This document shows, piece by piece, positions 10,301 through 20,167 of a DNA stretch of 64,000 nt. Positions within the stretch are counted from its first letter, which is position 1. Each line of letters opens with the position of its first letter. The DNA comes from Dichetophora obliterata (lineage: Eukaryota > Arthropoda > Insecta > Diptera > Sciomyzidae): assembly GCA_963920525.1 (NCBI GenBank), contig OY986439.1, positions 23,092,819-23,156,818 of the forward strand, written 5' to 3'. The notes under the pieces are model-generated. The model had not been told where the DNA came from, ran no database searches, and saw only the letters and a list, made by a program, of their open reading frames with translations. The translations under genes were made by a program, and so were the position numbers.

Positions 10301-13300
10301 AGTACAAACCCAGTGAAAATCTTACAGTCAAATGGCCTGTTTTTCTGGCCAAAACTATTAAGCGCTGAAACAGAATGTTTAAACAACATTAAATTGTTTG
10401 TTAATGTCAAGAATTGTCTATTTCATTAAAAAATTTAAAAATTAATCCTCTAGAAGCCCACCCTTATAAAACCACACCTTTTTAATGTTTTTAAAATTAT
10501 AGTTTTAAGCAAAATGTGCTAGTGTTTCCAAATAATAAATCAATGAATTACGTTGTATGATTAAAAATTTTGTATAAAAAAAATAAAAATAAACCCCTTA
10601 AAGAAATTTTTAATATATTATTTTTAATAATATTTTTTTGAATAATATATTTTTGCAATTAAATTATATATCACAACTGTCTATTTCATTATATAAGTCC
10701 ATGTTGTCATCATCTTCTTCAGAATCATTAGGATCATTCAGGATCATTAGATCTATCTTCATCTATTTTAAATTCTCCATCACGATATTTCTAATACTTC
10801 AGGCGGTAAGGGAAGTCGGTTTCTTCGCTGAATGCGATTTTTGAGGTAAGCTGGAAACAAGTTATTTTTTTATTTTAATCATCACTTTACTATTTAACTA
10901 CGTTGCAATATTTGTCTGAAATAACTCAAATTTCGGAGACATTTCGACCATCCTTTGTTTGGAATTTTTGCAGAAATTTGAGACTTTATCGCTTATTTGA
11001 GAAGGAATTTAATTTGAATTAAAATTTGCGTCAATTTTTTTAAAAATTAAACCAAAAACGTCGGTTTGCTTTTCCCATGGGTCATGTCTTTTCCAAATTT
11101 CAAATAAGACTGAATTTTGAATCTATCTATGTATCTATAAAAAACCAATTTCTCATTAAGTCTTGCAAAAAATACTTGCAATACTGCCATTCAATTATTT
11201 CAGCAAAAAATATGCGAAATTTTACAACCTTACGTAAATATTGCTTTGTAAAAAATTCGGAAGTTTTAAACGTACTTACTTATATGAGTGTTTTGCAACA
11301 ACAACAATAAAAATTAAGCAGTTTCTGTTTTATTTATATAAAACATACCCATTTCGATGTTTTTACAAAAAAGGATTGTTATTAGTTCACTTCAAATATG
11401 TTTAACACGTCGCACAGTGCGCATTTTTAATTTTAGGATGACATTTGGGTTTTTTTTTTTGTTAAATTTTATAAAAAATATTTTTATTGTCAGATTATAA
11501 AACATGTATTATGAATGTGATATTAAAAACTTGTGTGGTTTTTTTGTTTTATAAAATTCGTCAAAGTTGAAACTTCTTTAATAAAAATAAGCTTAATAAA
11601 TAAAACCCAAAAAATAAAGTCAATTTTAAGCACATTTTAAGGTTTTGTTATTTTGTTATTTGAACTTTTTTATGTTTTTATCGCCCTTGAATTTAATATA
11701 AAAAACAATCAAAAATGGTAATAGATAAAAATAGAAAAATCTTTGAAATATTACTACATTTTTCAAGAAATGAAAATTTAAGTAAAATTTAGTAGAAAAC
11801 ATCTAGCTTATTAAGCATTATTAAAGTCGAAGGCTATAACTATCATAAAATATCGTACTTCTACCTTCTGTTTCTGTAAAACCTGCTGTATCTAGCTGCT
11901 ATTAAGCAAAACCACTTAATTTGAAAAAAGTCTAAAAAATCAAATTTTGCCCTAAAATGCACTAATTTCCAAGACAATTTGAAGGTTTAAGAGTACCTAA
12001 TTTATATAATTTAAAACAAGTTGTGACCTTATTTTGTATAAGCAACCATATTTTAAATTTTTTTTTCATTTCGTAAATTTGGTAATATTGTTTTATAGGA
12101 GATATATATGTAAAAGTTATTCGATTTCAAATATTTTTAGCATGACGTTTAAGTGAAGTTAAATAAACTTTTACTTTTTAAAAACTTTTTAAATTACTTT
12201 TTAAAAATATAAATAAGCAATTTTATGCGGGTTTTTTTTTATTAAAAAAATATGGTTTGTATGGGAGGTAGGCGATGCAGTTGACCTAGAATACTAATTT
12301 TTTGAGCTGTTACGTAATTTAGGCTAAGACTCATGATCCTAGCTTTTATAGTTTCTGAGATAATGCAAATGTCATCCTAAAATCGAAAAAGCGCACTGTG
12401 CGCCGTCGAAAGATTCCCTTTAACAAAAGCACTTTTTATATTTTAAAAATTTAATTTTTGTATGTCAACTTTAAGGTCTGTCTATGTGACGGTAGCTTAT
12501 TTCAAACAAAAATAAAGCTGGGTTTTACTTGGTGTGAAGTATTATTTGTAAGATGGTCACAATAAAACAGTGATGCCAACATGTGGAAATGTTGTATTTT
12601 GGCCAGCAAAACCGGTCATTTGACCTATAATGCAGTAGAAAGATTCTTTAGAACAAAATCCCGTAATTATGTTAAGTTAAACTCAGAAAACACGGTGGAG
12701 TTCGTGAACACGAGAAACTCGATCCCGCTAATATGCAGAGTAATGTAGAATAGCCCATATTGTTACTGTCTTTTTGAAAGAAGTTTACACCATTTCCAAC
12801 TGTAATTGAAAAGATATCAATTTAAAGTCAGAAAAGAGAAATTAAAATGCAGGAATTCGATTTGAAATTAAAAAAAGATTAGTTAAAATTCACAATAGCT
12901 CAACTGAAATTCAGAAAAGAATTATTGAAAATAAAAACTCCATTTGATATTCAAATAAATTAATAAAAATTAAGAAATTTAATTTGAAATTCAGAAAAGA
13001 TCGATCAAGTAAAATTTAGAAAAGATCAATTTAAATTCAGAAAAGATCAATTGAAATTCAGAATAGATCATTTAAAATTTAAGAACGGACTTTAATGCTT
13101 TGAGTTTTTAAAAAAAAATTTTATTTTAGCTTCCTGTTGTGTACAATCTCTCAGATAGCTATCACACCTATGAACCATCGTCTCGACAAAACAAATATAT
13201 TGTGCAAATATGATTTCGATCGATCAAATCGTTAAGAAGATATGCGATCATAAACATACGCACCAACGATTTTATACTTTTACAAGGTAAATTTTAAATC

Positions 13301-16300
13301 GCGTATCTTTAAATTTACACGATAATAACAGTTCATTAAAATCGAGTTGTTACAAATAATGAAAACACACCCTGCATGAAAACACAGAAAGTTACAAAAA
13401 CTAGGGGTTTTTATATTCACATGTATCTTTGAGCAAAAATTTTGAGATTATCCAACGAAATATCAACAAATTTTGCATATTTTGTTTTAGCTGTAATCGC
13501 AGGAGCTGTAATCGTCCAAATTTAAAATGTCTGTTTTTCAAGTAAAAATACACCTAATCAACAGTTTTTCCAAATTCTAACTTTGGACGATTACAGCTCC
13601 GCTAAAACAAAAGACACAATATTTGTTGATATTTCGTTATATAATCTCAAAATTTATGCTCCGTTACCGCACATGACACGATGGTGGTTGATATATTGAT
13701 TGAAAAGTTGATATTTTTTCTAAAATACAAAATATTATTTTTTATTTTATGGTGAGTAGTTTAGAATCTGAATATAAGAGGGCTGTTATTATTTTGTTCG
13801 CAACTGTATGCATGTAATAAAGGGCTGCACAATTACATTTGAATCGCTGTATAAAACATTTGTGGGGATCGGAATTACTTTACTTTTCTCACTCTCATTT
13901 GCGAATACCGTTGGCGTGACCGAAAATTGTAGGTAGTGTGCGTAAGTTTAAAACCGGTTGAAAGCAAAACAAATAATAAATTGTCTATCGCGTATTATTT
14001 ATGTACATAAAAATAACTTGCAAGAGGAGTACAAGTTGGCAAGTACTTCAAATACTTGATACATAATTTCAGAAATTTAGAAGATGTATTTGCAGATGCA
14101 TATTTTAGTTTAAATGTATATTTTATTAAAAACAAAAAACCAATCAGATAAATATAACGAAAACACAAAAAAAATTTCAAAAAATGTAAGTTTATGTCTG
14201 GTAATATATATTTATTTATTTAATTATTATTGTCTGAATGTAAAAACATAACTTAAGTTTAAAAAATAATAAGTATAAAATCGCTGCTCACAATTTTTAC
14301 TTTTATAGCGTCGTTATTAAAACTGCTATTAATATTTTTATTTACAGGAAAAGAATCACTGTTTGTTGGCTGTAAACATTTAAGCATTAAAAAATTAAAA
14401 TAAAACAATAATTTAATCTTTACTTCATCAATTTCCATTTTTTAAAAGTTAACTCTTACTTAATTTTTACTTTACTTATGCTTTCATTAGCAACTGATAA
14501 TGACTTCTGCTTTCAGCTTCATCAATTTCCATTTTTTTTAAGTTAACTCTTACTTAATTTTTACTTTACTTATGCTTTCATTAGCAACTGATAATGACTT
14601 CTGCTTTCAGCATACGAAGTATTTGCAGTAGAAGGTAAAACTAGACAGTTTTTTTCATTTGCCGAGATAGCGACCGACAATTACTGTAATTGATGAGAGC
14701 AAGTTGCGTATGCATTTGATCCGAGAGAGAGAATTTAAACATTACTTTTTCTCTGAGCAACAAGCAACGGTTTTACGCTATTTCTTTGCTTAATTCATAA
14801 GTGATGAATTAAGCTATTTCTTTGCTTTATAAGTGATGTGCCTAGCTTAAAGTACCTGGTGGAATCAAAGAAGCAAATACATTTGTGCAGCCCTTTGGTA
14901 TGTAACCCGGTGTAACCCTTTGTATGGCCGTGTAACAGAACTATAACAAACCAAATAATTTCCTAGTTAAACACTCCATGGTCCATTTTCACCAAATAAA
15001 TAATTTTTGCATAACAGTCACAAATTGAAGAATATGATTCTAAGACAGAAAGGCAAAAATAACTGGATTTTTTACTTTTCATATAAAGTTCGTATTTGTA
15101 AAAAATATATGATCAAAATATTATGTGCAAAAAACAGAAAATTAAAAAAAAAATACAAAATATTGTGATAAGATCAATACTGAGTAAAGTTTTCCAAAAA
15201 TTAATAATTGATTTCAGTCAGAATTTCAAAGGGAATTCTGAATTTCAGTTAATTTTTTTTAATTTCAAATGGAGTTCTGAATTTCAATTGATCTATTCTG
15301 AATTGCAATTGATAATAGAGTAGTTCTATGAGGACTTATTTACAGACCTGGGCGATTTGCATTACTTAATTAAATTAAATTTATTTTAGTGTTAAAATTA
15401 TTGCATTACCATTAACTGTTATATGTACCATTAAACAGACCTCATTCTTTTCACTAGGAAATATAAAACCCCCAACTTAGAACCTCCGCGTCTGAACGGC
15501 ACGAGGTTGCTCTTTAGCAATAGCACGAAATACCTAGGAGTTATCCTGGATAAGAAGCTTATCTGGAATGTTAACATTACGGAACGTGTCAAAAAGGCAA
15601 ACATAGCACTATTTGCCTGTAAAAAAGCTATAGGTAAAAAGTGGGGTTTTTCCCCCAAAATAGTACGCTGGATTTATACAGCAATTGTCCGCCCCATACT
15701 AATGTATGGCTCACTGGTATGGTGGAGGGCCCTTGATAAGGCAACCGCACTTCAGAAGTTTGCAAAGGTGCAAAGAAGCGCAGGTCTTTGTATTACGGGG
15801 GCACTGTCCTCAACACCAACTAGCGCCCTCAATGTCATGCTTCACCTTCCTCCTCTCGATATCTTTGCCAGGGAATGTGCCAACACAGCAGCCCTGAGAC
15901 TTAGAGAATCTGGTAATTGGATAGGTAACAACTGCTGCCACACAATTATTCTGAACTCGTCTGCACCCGACAAAACAGACTACTGTGTGCCGTGCTTAAA
16001 TCTTGAAAAGAACTATGCAGTTTTCATCCCTTCACGGCTAGACTGGGCAAACAAAATCCCCCTTAAAACCTCCGCCATAAAAATCTTCACAGATGGATCC
16101 AAACTTCGAGAACAAGTAGGGGGAGGTATCTACTCCCAGGATCTCGAAATCGAAGCGTCCTTTAGACTTCCTAACTATTGTAGTGTCTACCAAGCGGAAA
16201 TGATGGCTATTCACGAAACCACTAGGATTCTAGGTCAAAAAGACCTTGAAGGAAAAAGTATTTCCATCTTTTCAGATAGCCAAGCTGCACTGAAAGCACT

Positions 16301-17479
16301 GAACTCAAATATTGACAACTCTAAAACTCTCACTGAGTGCCGCAAATCTCTTAACGAGATGGCAAGGCTACTCAGGATTCACCTCATATGGGTACCCGGA
16401 CACAGGGATATCGAGGGCAACAATTTGGCCGACGAATTGGCAAGGAAGGGTACGACCTCTAACACCCTCATAAATGAGGACTTTATTGGTATACCAATCT
16501 CCTCCTATAAACTCCAGTGCAAGAACAGATCCCTACGTCTTGCACAAGAACGCTGGGAACGCCTTGATACATGTAGGATAACTAAGCTAACATGGCCTAC
16601 CTACGATTTAAAACGCACCAACTCACTGCTTGAGTTAAGCAGGGTAAACCTGTCAAAAATGATACGAATCCTAACGGGTCACTGCCTGATCGGAGCGCAT
16701 GCCCTTCGGTTGGGAGTTGCATCAAACGATTTCTGCAGAAGCTGCAGATGTGAGGAGGAGGTAGAAAGCGTTCAGCACCTCCTCTGCGAATGTCCGGCTC
16801 TAGCTAAAAGGAGAATGGCAACTCTGGGCCTTCCCTTTTTAAACGGACTTGCCGAAGTCTCATGCCTGGAAATCAAGCATATACTCAATTTCATTATCCG
16901 CTCGAACTGGTTTGAGGAGGGAAATCTCTATTAAAGAGATCATGTGGTATCACAACGGGCCTGCATTGGCCTAAGTGTACGAGTCGTCTATCGGCTCAGC
17001 CACCGTTACCTAACCTAACCTAACCTGTTATACATTAAGTGCCTTATTTTTTGCATTACACTAATTTCTTTCTAATACACATATTTCTTTCTTCATTCAA
17101 GTTTATGGCAAGTAGTGCACTTCTTTAACATTATCACTATAAAGCATTATGAATAAAGCGCAATTACTGCTTTCTCACTAAAAGGAATTATGAAGTAATG
17201 CACTAATGCATCATCTCACAGCTGTAAACTGGTGCATACTACAATCACTTTATTTACAGTTTGATTATCGTTACGCTCTGAACAATCGCTCTGAAAATAA
17301 GTTTAAATAGTGTTTTTTTTTTAATCAACACTTTAAGAAATGAATGATAATAAGAAGTAGTTGTTTAACCTACCTTTAGAGCTCGATACAAGATTACGTA
17401 GATTGACATCTGGGTGATATAGATCCTTGTAGTAGATGCTACGAAATACGCTTGGCGCTGACATGGAACGTGAAGACAT
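7136..17479 (-). CDS. DCAF6-like WD40 protein (CUL4-DDB1 substrate receptor), four coding exons
   Basis: Joining 17374-17479, 8815-9319, 7410-8655 and 7136-7348 on the minus strand gives 690 codons with consistent phase and consensus GT-AG borders. The protein has an N-terminal WD40 set, a long acidic and Asn-rich linker, and a further WD40 unit followed by a conserved tail containing [19 protein letters not shown]. This split arrangement and the motifs match DCAF6 (also called NRIP/IQWD1), known as an adaptor that recruits substrates to CUL4-DDB1 ubiquitin ligase and, in vertebrates, a nuclear-receptor cofactor. No calmodulin IQ motif is evident. The first coding intron (9320-17373) is 8 kb and almost all transposon. 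The start ATG at 17477-17479 is followed by [20 protein letters not shown], which fits the family N-terminus. Confidence 0.85.
7410..8655 (-). CDS. DCAF6-like, coding exon 3 (WD40 plus linker)
   Basis: Residues 204-619. It opens with [18 protein letters not shown], then a WD unit with [12 protein letters not shown] (a second WDxR-like box). The central linker (about residues 310-530) is rich in Ser, Glu and Asp and has a six-Asn run near residue 475. The last WD unit holds [20 protein letters not shown] and [14 protein letters not shown]. The donor GAT|GTAGGT keeps phase 0 into exon 4. Confidence 0.85.
8815..9319 (-). CDS. DCAF6-like, coding exon 2 (WD40 repeats)
   Basis: Residues 36-203. 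The acceptor is TTTCAG and the exon starts at 9319; the donor is GAG|GTGAGC. The first WD unit starts near residue 53 ([20 protein letters not shown]), a second covers [20 protein letters not shown], and the exon ends with [17 protein letters not shown]. The FDLR box resembles the WDxR signature by which DCAF proteins contact DDB1. A Cys/His cluster ([10 protein letters not shown]) lies near residue 165. Confidence 0.85.
9638..12757. mobile_element. Inverted-repeat element in the DCAF6 intron
   Basis: The ends TGGGGTATTCTAC (9638-9650) and GTAGAATAGCCCA (12745-12757) are inverted repeats that extend to about 18 matches in 22 positions. The interior is AT-rich, without a recognisable transposase, and is interrupted by the element at 11411-12402. 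I could not define a target-site duplication, so the boundaries are less certain than for other elements here. Confidence 0.45.
11411..12402. mobile_element. MITE-like element with CGCACAGTGCGC ends
   Basis: The left end CGCACAGTGCGC (11411-11422) and the right end (12391-12402) are exact inverted repeats. Homology continues inward through 'ttttaggatgacattt', giving inverted arms of about 37 bp with few mismatches. The 990-bp body is AT-rich and has no open frame. It is nested in the 9638-12757 element. Confidence 0.6.
13419..13678. mobile_element. Hairpin MITE
   Basis: Arms 13419-13530 and 13575-13678 are near reverse complements. Shared blocks include 'attttgagattat', 'aacgaaatatcaacaaa', 'ttgttttagc' and 'ggagctgtaatcgtccaaa'. 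The loop is about 45 bp. There is no coding capacity. Confidence 0.65.
13818..14897. mobile_element. Non-autonomous hAT-type element
   Basis: The ends are TAAAGGGCTGCACAA (left) and its complement TTGTGCAGCCCTTTG (right), continuing as 'tacatttg'. They are flanked by GCATGTAA (13810-13817) and GTATGTAA (14898-14905), an 8-bp target duplication with one mismatch, as hAT elements make. The first base of the left end appears mutated from the expected C. The 1080-bp body has no transposase and contains a 94-bp tandem duplication. Confidence 0.7.
14423..14610. repeat. 94-bp tandem duplication
   Basis: 14423-14516 and 14517-14610 are almost identical head-to-tail copies starting 'cttcatcaatttccatttt' and ending 'cttctgctttcag'. 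They differ essentially only in an A/T homopolymer. This is a recent local duplication inside the hAT-type element. Confidence 0.9.
15435..17024 (+). mobile_element. 5'-truncated LINE with RNase H and a CCTAA-repeat tail
   Basis: The insertion lies antisense in the DCAF6 intron. It ends in a tail of CCTAA repeats (17007-17024) rather than poly(A). The flanks suggest a 14-bp target duplication, CTGTTATACATTAA (17025-17038), whose left copy (15416-15434) carries a 5-bp insertion. It contains one long open frame (15507-16934). A second, more decayed copy at 25523-26724 has the same kind of tail. Confidence 0.75.
15507..16934 (+). CDS. LINE ORF2 C-terminal part: RT thumb, RNase H, Cys-His tail
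   Basis: The open frame of 475 codons starts inside the RT C-terminal region ([14 protein letters not shown], then a [12 protein letters not shown] block). From about residue 190 it has a complete RNase H domain: IFTDGSK (Asp), [10 protein letters not shown] (Glu), [13 protein letters not shown] (Asp) and [18 protein letters not shown] (His and Asp). A Cys-His cluster, [20 protein letters not shown], follows near residue 410. This order is typical of the I/R1/LOA/Jockey assemblage. The EN and core RT are missing, so it cannot move by itself. The ATG given is simply the first in frame, not a true start. Confidence 0.75.
   Translation: MLFSNSTKYLGVILDKKLIWNVNITERVKKANIALFACKKAIGKKWGFSPKIVRWIYTAIVRPILMYGSLVWWRALDKATALQKFAKVQRSAGLCITGALSSTPTSALNVMLHLPPLDIFARECANTAALRLRESGNWIGNNCCHTIILNSSAPDKTDYCVPCLNLEKNYAVFIPSRLDWANKIPLKTSAIKIFTDGSKLREQVGGGIYSQDLEIEASFRLPNYCSVYQAEMMAIHETTRILGQKDLEGKSISIFSDSQAALKALNSNIDNSKTLTECRKSLNEMARLLRIHLIWVPGHRDIEGNNLADELARKGTTSNTLINEDFIGIPISSYKLQCKNRSLRLAQERWERLDTCRITKLTWPTYDLKRTNSLLELSRVNLSKMIRILTGHCLIGAHALRLGVASNDFCRSCRCEEEVESVQHLLCECPALAKRRMATLGLPFLNGLAEVSCLEIKHILNFIIRSNWFEEGNLY
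17374..17479 (-). CDS. DCAF6-like, coding exon 1
   Basis: Residues 1-35 plus one base: start codon at 17479-17477, Ser-rich opening, then [20 protein letters not shown]. The donor is AAG|GTAGGT, with the exon ending at 17374. The upstream acceptor is probably the TAG about 12 bases before the ATG, implying an untranslated exon further upstream. Confidence 0.8.
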
Positions 17480-18847
17480 TTTCCGAGACTATTTGAAATT
17501 CTTAAGTGAACGTCTTAAAAGTCTTGTTAAAAGGTTGCTACAAAAATAATGTATACAATTTGCTGATGTTTCAAAAATATTATTTTTATTAAAAAAATTT
17601 ATATAGCAAGTATATTATATAAAAAAACAACAAATACAAGATTGGGTAGCGTTGCACTGTGATCAGCTAGTGTTATATATTTGTTTTTTGCTGTTTAATT
17701 TGGTTTTTAAATTAAATTATTTGATTTAATTTGAAATCTTAATGTGATAGCAAGATTAAAATTCGTTGATCAAGCAAGTAAATAACTTAATTTAGTGTTT
17801 CTATTAGTTTTAACAGTTAGAACTATTGATGCAGTGCTCGGCTAAATCATTCAAAACCCTTACAAAAAAAACAAGTCATCACGTTAGCGCATTGTTAGTA
17901 ATAAGCAATACTGATAACAAGTTCTAAACATAAAACAAAAGAACAATGAATGATAGCAACGACTTTCAATGCCAGCACAAAACCGCGCACAATAAAATAC
18001 AGTGCACCAATATTTATTTTTATTTATTTTCATGCATATCAACTGCTGTTGCTTAGGTGTTTTTGATAAGCAGCCACCCTAGACTGGATGGGGCAACTGA
18101 GCGTGTTTACAACCTTGAATGCACTCGTTTATTTTTTAAAATTTTCCTTATATTCTATAGAAAAATTCGTTGCGACCCGCGCATTGGTGATTGCTTGACT
18201 TTCGTCTGCCAATATTTTACACGGTTTCTTGGATAATCAATAAAAGTGCTAAAACATTGCGCTTCCGCTTTTCACTTTCCGTTTTTTCTTTTCATTTACA
18301 AAATCTTTTAATTTATAAATATTTAAAATTTGAGTACATACTTCCGCGTTGTCTGGGTTCAGTGCATTTACAAAATGTAAATAGAATCTAGCAAATATGT
18401 TGGCTTCTTTGTTGTCATTGAATGTAGAAGATTTTTGGTTATTTTTATAAATTTTTACACATTTTAGAATTTTTACTGATTATAAAGAATTTGGAATTAC
18501 GATTGATTAAATTCTCAAAGCATAGTTTTTTTTTTTGAAGAAAAATATAAAAACCAAAAATAATTGCATAAACAAGCAAATTATTAAGAGAGTGTAATGT
18601 GCACAGTTTGAGCTAATTCGAGCTACTTTGCCAAATTTTGTGACCATGCAAAAGAAAATTACTGCTTGTAACCAAAAGTTCAATATGTATATTAGTTCTG
18701 GTTAATCTACGACGTCACTACCTTGTTTTGCAGACTCTTGTTTTGCTTTATTTATAGGAATTCGTTTGCTTTCTTCTTTTGTTTGCTATTTTATTGCAAA
18801 AAGTATTTGTTTTTGTTAAATAGAACTTAAAAATAAAAAATTCTTAC
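17480..18847 (-). other. Probable 5' UTR intron of the DCAF6-like gene
   Basis: No open frame of interest. It is bounded on the minus strand by a consensus donor (CAG|GTAAGA at 18848/18847) and a weak acceptor just before the start codon exon. The content is AT-rich, and I saw no recognisable element. Confidence 0.4.
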
Positions 18848-19060
18848 CTGTGATTTTGATGCGTATTCTTCACTTCCCTCAGCGCCTACTTCACTGAGCT
18901 CCTGAGGAACTCGCAGTTCTTCCTTTGACACTATTCAATATTTTATTACTTGTTTAATCAATTTTTATTTTTTTTCCCACTTTATTGCGGAGTGTGTGTT
19001 CTGCAAAGCAAATTTGTACTCAAAAACTGGCCATAACAACGTAAAAGCACTGAAGTTACG
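18848..19060 (-). other. Probable untranslated first exon and promoter region of the DCAF6-like gene
   Basis: On the minus strand a less AT-rich stretch without ATG runs into CAG|GTAAGA, ending at 18848. The start of transcription is not visible as a clear TATA or Inr, so the left limit is approximate. The inference rests on the strong donor and the lack of any other first exon. Confidence 0.35.
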
Positions 19061-19834
19061 TCAAAGCTTGCGATAAGCAACAGCTGATCGTTTTGACAGC
19101 TTTTTGTTTACATCAATGTTTTTCTTTTTCTAAATGTTTAGAATAAGTAAGCACAGGCTGATTTGAAAGTAATTAAAACAAAGTTTTGTAAAAAATTTTA
19201 AAAAGTATGTGCATCATACAGACTGGTTTTCACTAGGTCATTTTTTAATGACAAATGTTGTCAATGGAAACGTATTGTCATTAACGTTTGTTGTTATTTA
19301 TGACAGCACGATGACGGTGGGGAGATTACGTTTTCCGTGGCGCCAAGACCTGAAAATGCAGGTTTGTAGTACTCATTGAGAAAATAAGATGCACCGATGG
19401 AATTATCGATATATCGTTTAGCTATCGATTTTTTTAAACAAATTTTCACTTGATTAAACTTATATGATAATTTGGCTATATCTTTCTTAATGTTTTACTG
19501 ATCTGAATGATTTGGGTACCATTCGAAAGAAAATTTATATATCTTTAAGATAACAGATACAACAAATCATTTGTTTTCAACCCGGTCCGCGCTACAGACT
19601 GTTTTTCAGTATATTATAATTTTTGCTTGCATAAAACCGTTATTTTGTCTAAAAATTCTGTAATTAGGGGGAAACAAAACCATCGTATATTAAAAGCTGA
19701 CACAATAATCTTTCGTTTGGTTTATAATACGTAAAACTTTTTTCTCCATTGTTGCTGTATTTCTGATTTTTGTTTATATACTAGGTTAAACAGTACAATG
19801 ATATGGTTTTTTCTTTTAACTAATCGTTCATTTT

Positions 19835-20167
19835 AGTGGCGGCCGTAGCTTAGTGGGTAGAGTGCGTGGCCCCTAATCTAAAGAACCGGCTCCTAATCTA
19901 AAGCTCAGACAGAAAGTTTTTTCAATTGAATTAATTTTTTGTTCGGTCATCACCTCTCTGCAGACAATGGCATACCTCAGAGAGTAAAAATTGCCATGTA
20001 AAGCTTCTTGAGAACATAAGCCGTTTGGAGTCGACATAAAACACGTAGGTCCAGTTCTCGATCATTTGTGATCAAACATTTAATAACACGCACAACATAA
20101 TTGATCAATAGAAGCTAGGTCAAAGTCCTTCCAAGGGCTGAAATGGCCAGTTTATCTTTATTACATA
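19835..20167 (+). mobile_element. tRNA-derived SINE
   Basis: The 333-bp insertion is flanked by perfect 14-bp repeats TAATCGTTCATTTT (19821-19834 and 20168-20181). The head contains a Pol III A-box-like sequence, TAGCTTAGTGGG (19846-19857), in a tRNA-like context (GGCCGTAGCTTAGTGGGTAG). A clear B box is not seen. The body ('agccgtttggagtcgac', 'gtaggtcca', 'ctaggtcaaagtc') resembles, from memory, tRNA-related SINEs of higher flies. It interrupts the left arm of the foldback region; the foldback homology resumes right after the second target repeat. Confidence 0.75.

Larger units (their letters stand above)
12780..15320. repeat. Foldback arms of about 21-bp subrepeats
   Basis: The left arm (about 12780-13090) is a degenerate array of a unit like 'ttgaaattcagaaaagatca'. 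The right arm (about 15165-15320) carries the reverse complement ('gatctattctgaatttcaat' type). The layout is foldback-like. The interval between the arms holds the hairpin at 13419-13678 and the hAT-type element at 13818-14897. No transposase frame is present. Confidence 0.5.

Noticed and set aside
17006..17026. Telomeric repeat tract
   Set aside because: Only about four CCTAA units, present as the tail of two LINE copies. It is better seen as an element tail than as an interstitial telomere.
19846..19920. tRNA gene
   Set aside because: The A-box head is convincing, but there is no B box or closing acceptor stem. The flanking 14-bp repeats mark a SINE.
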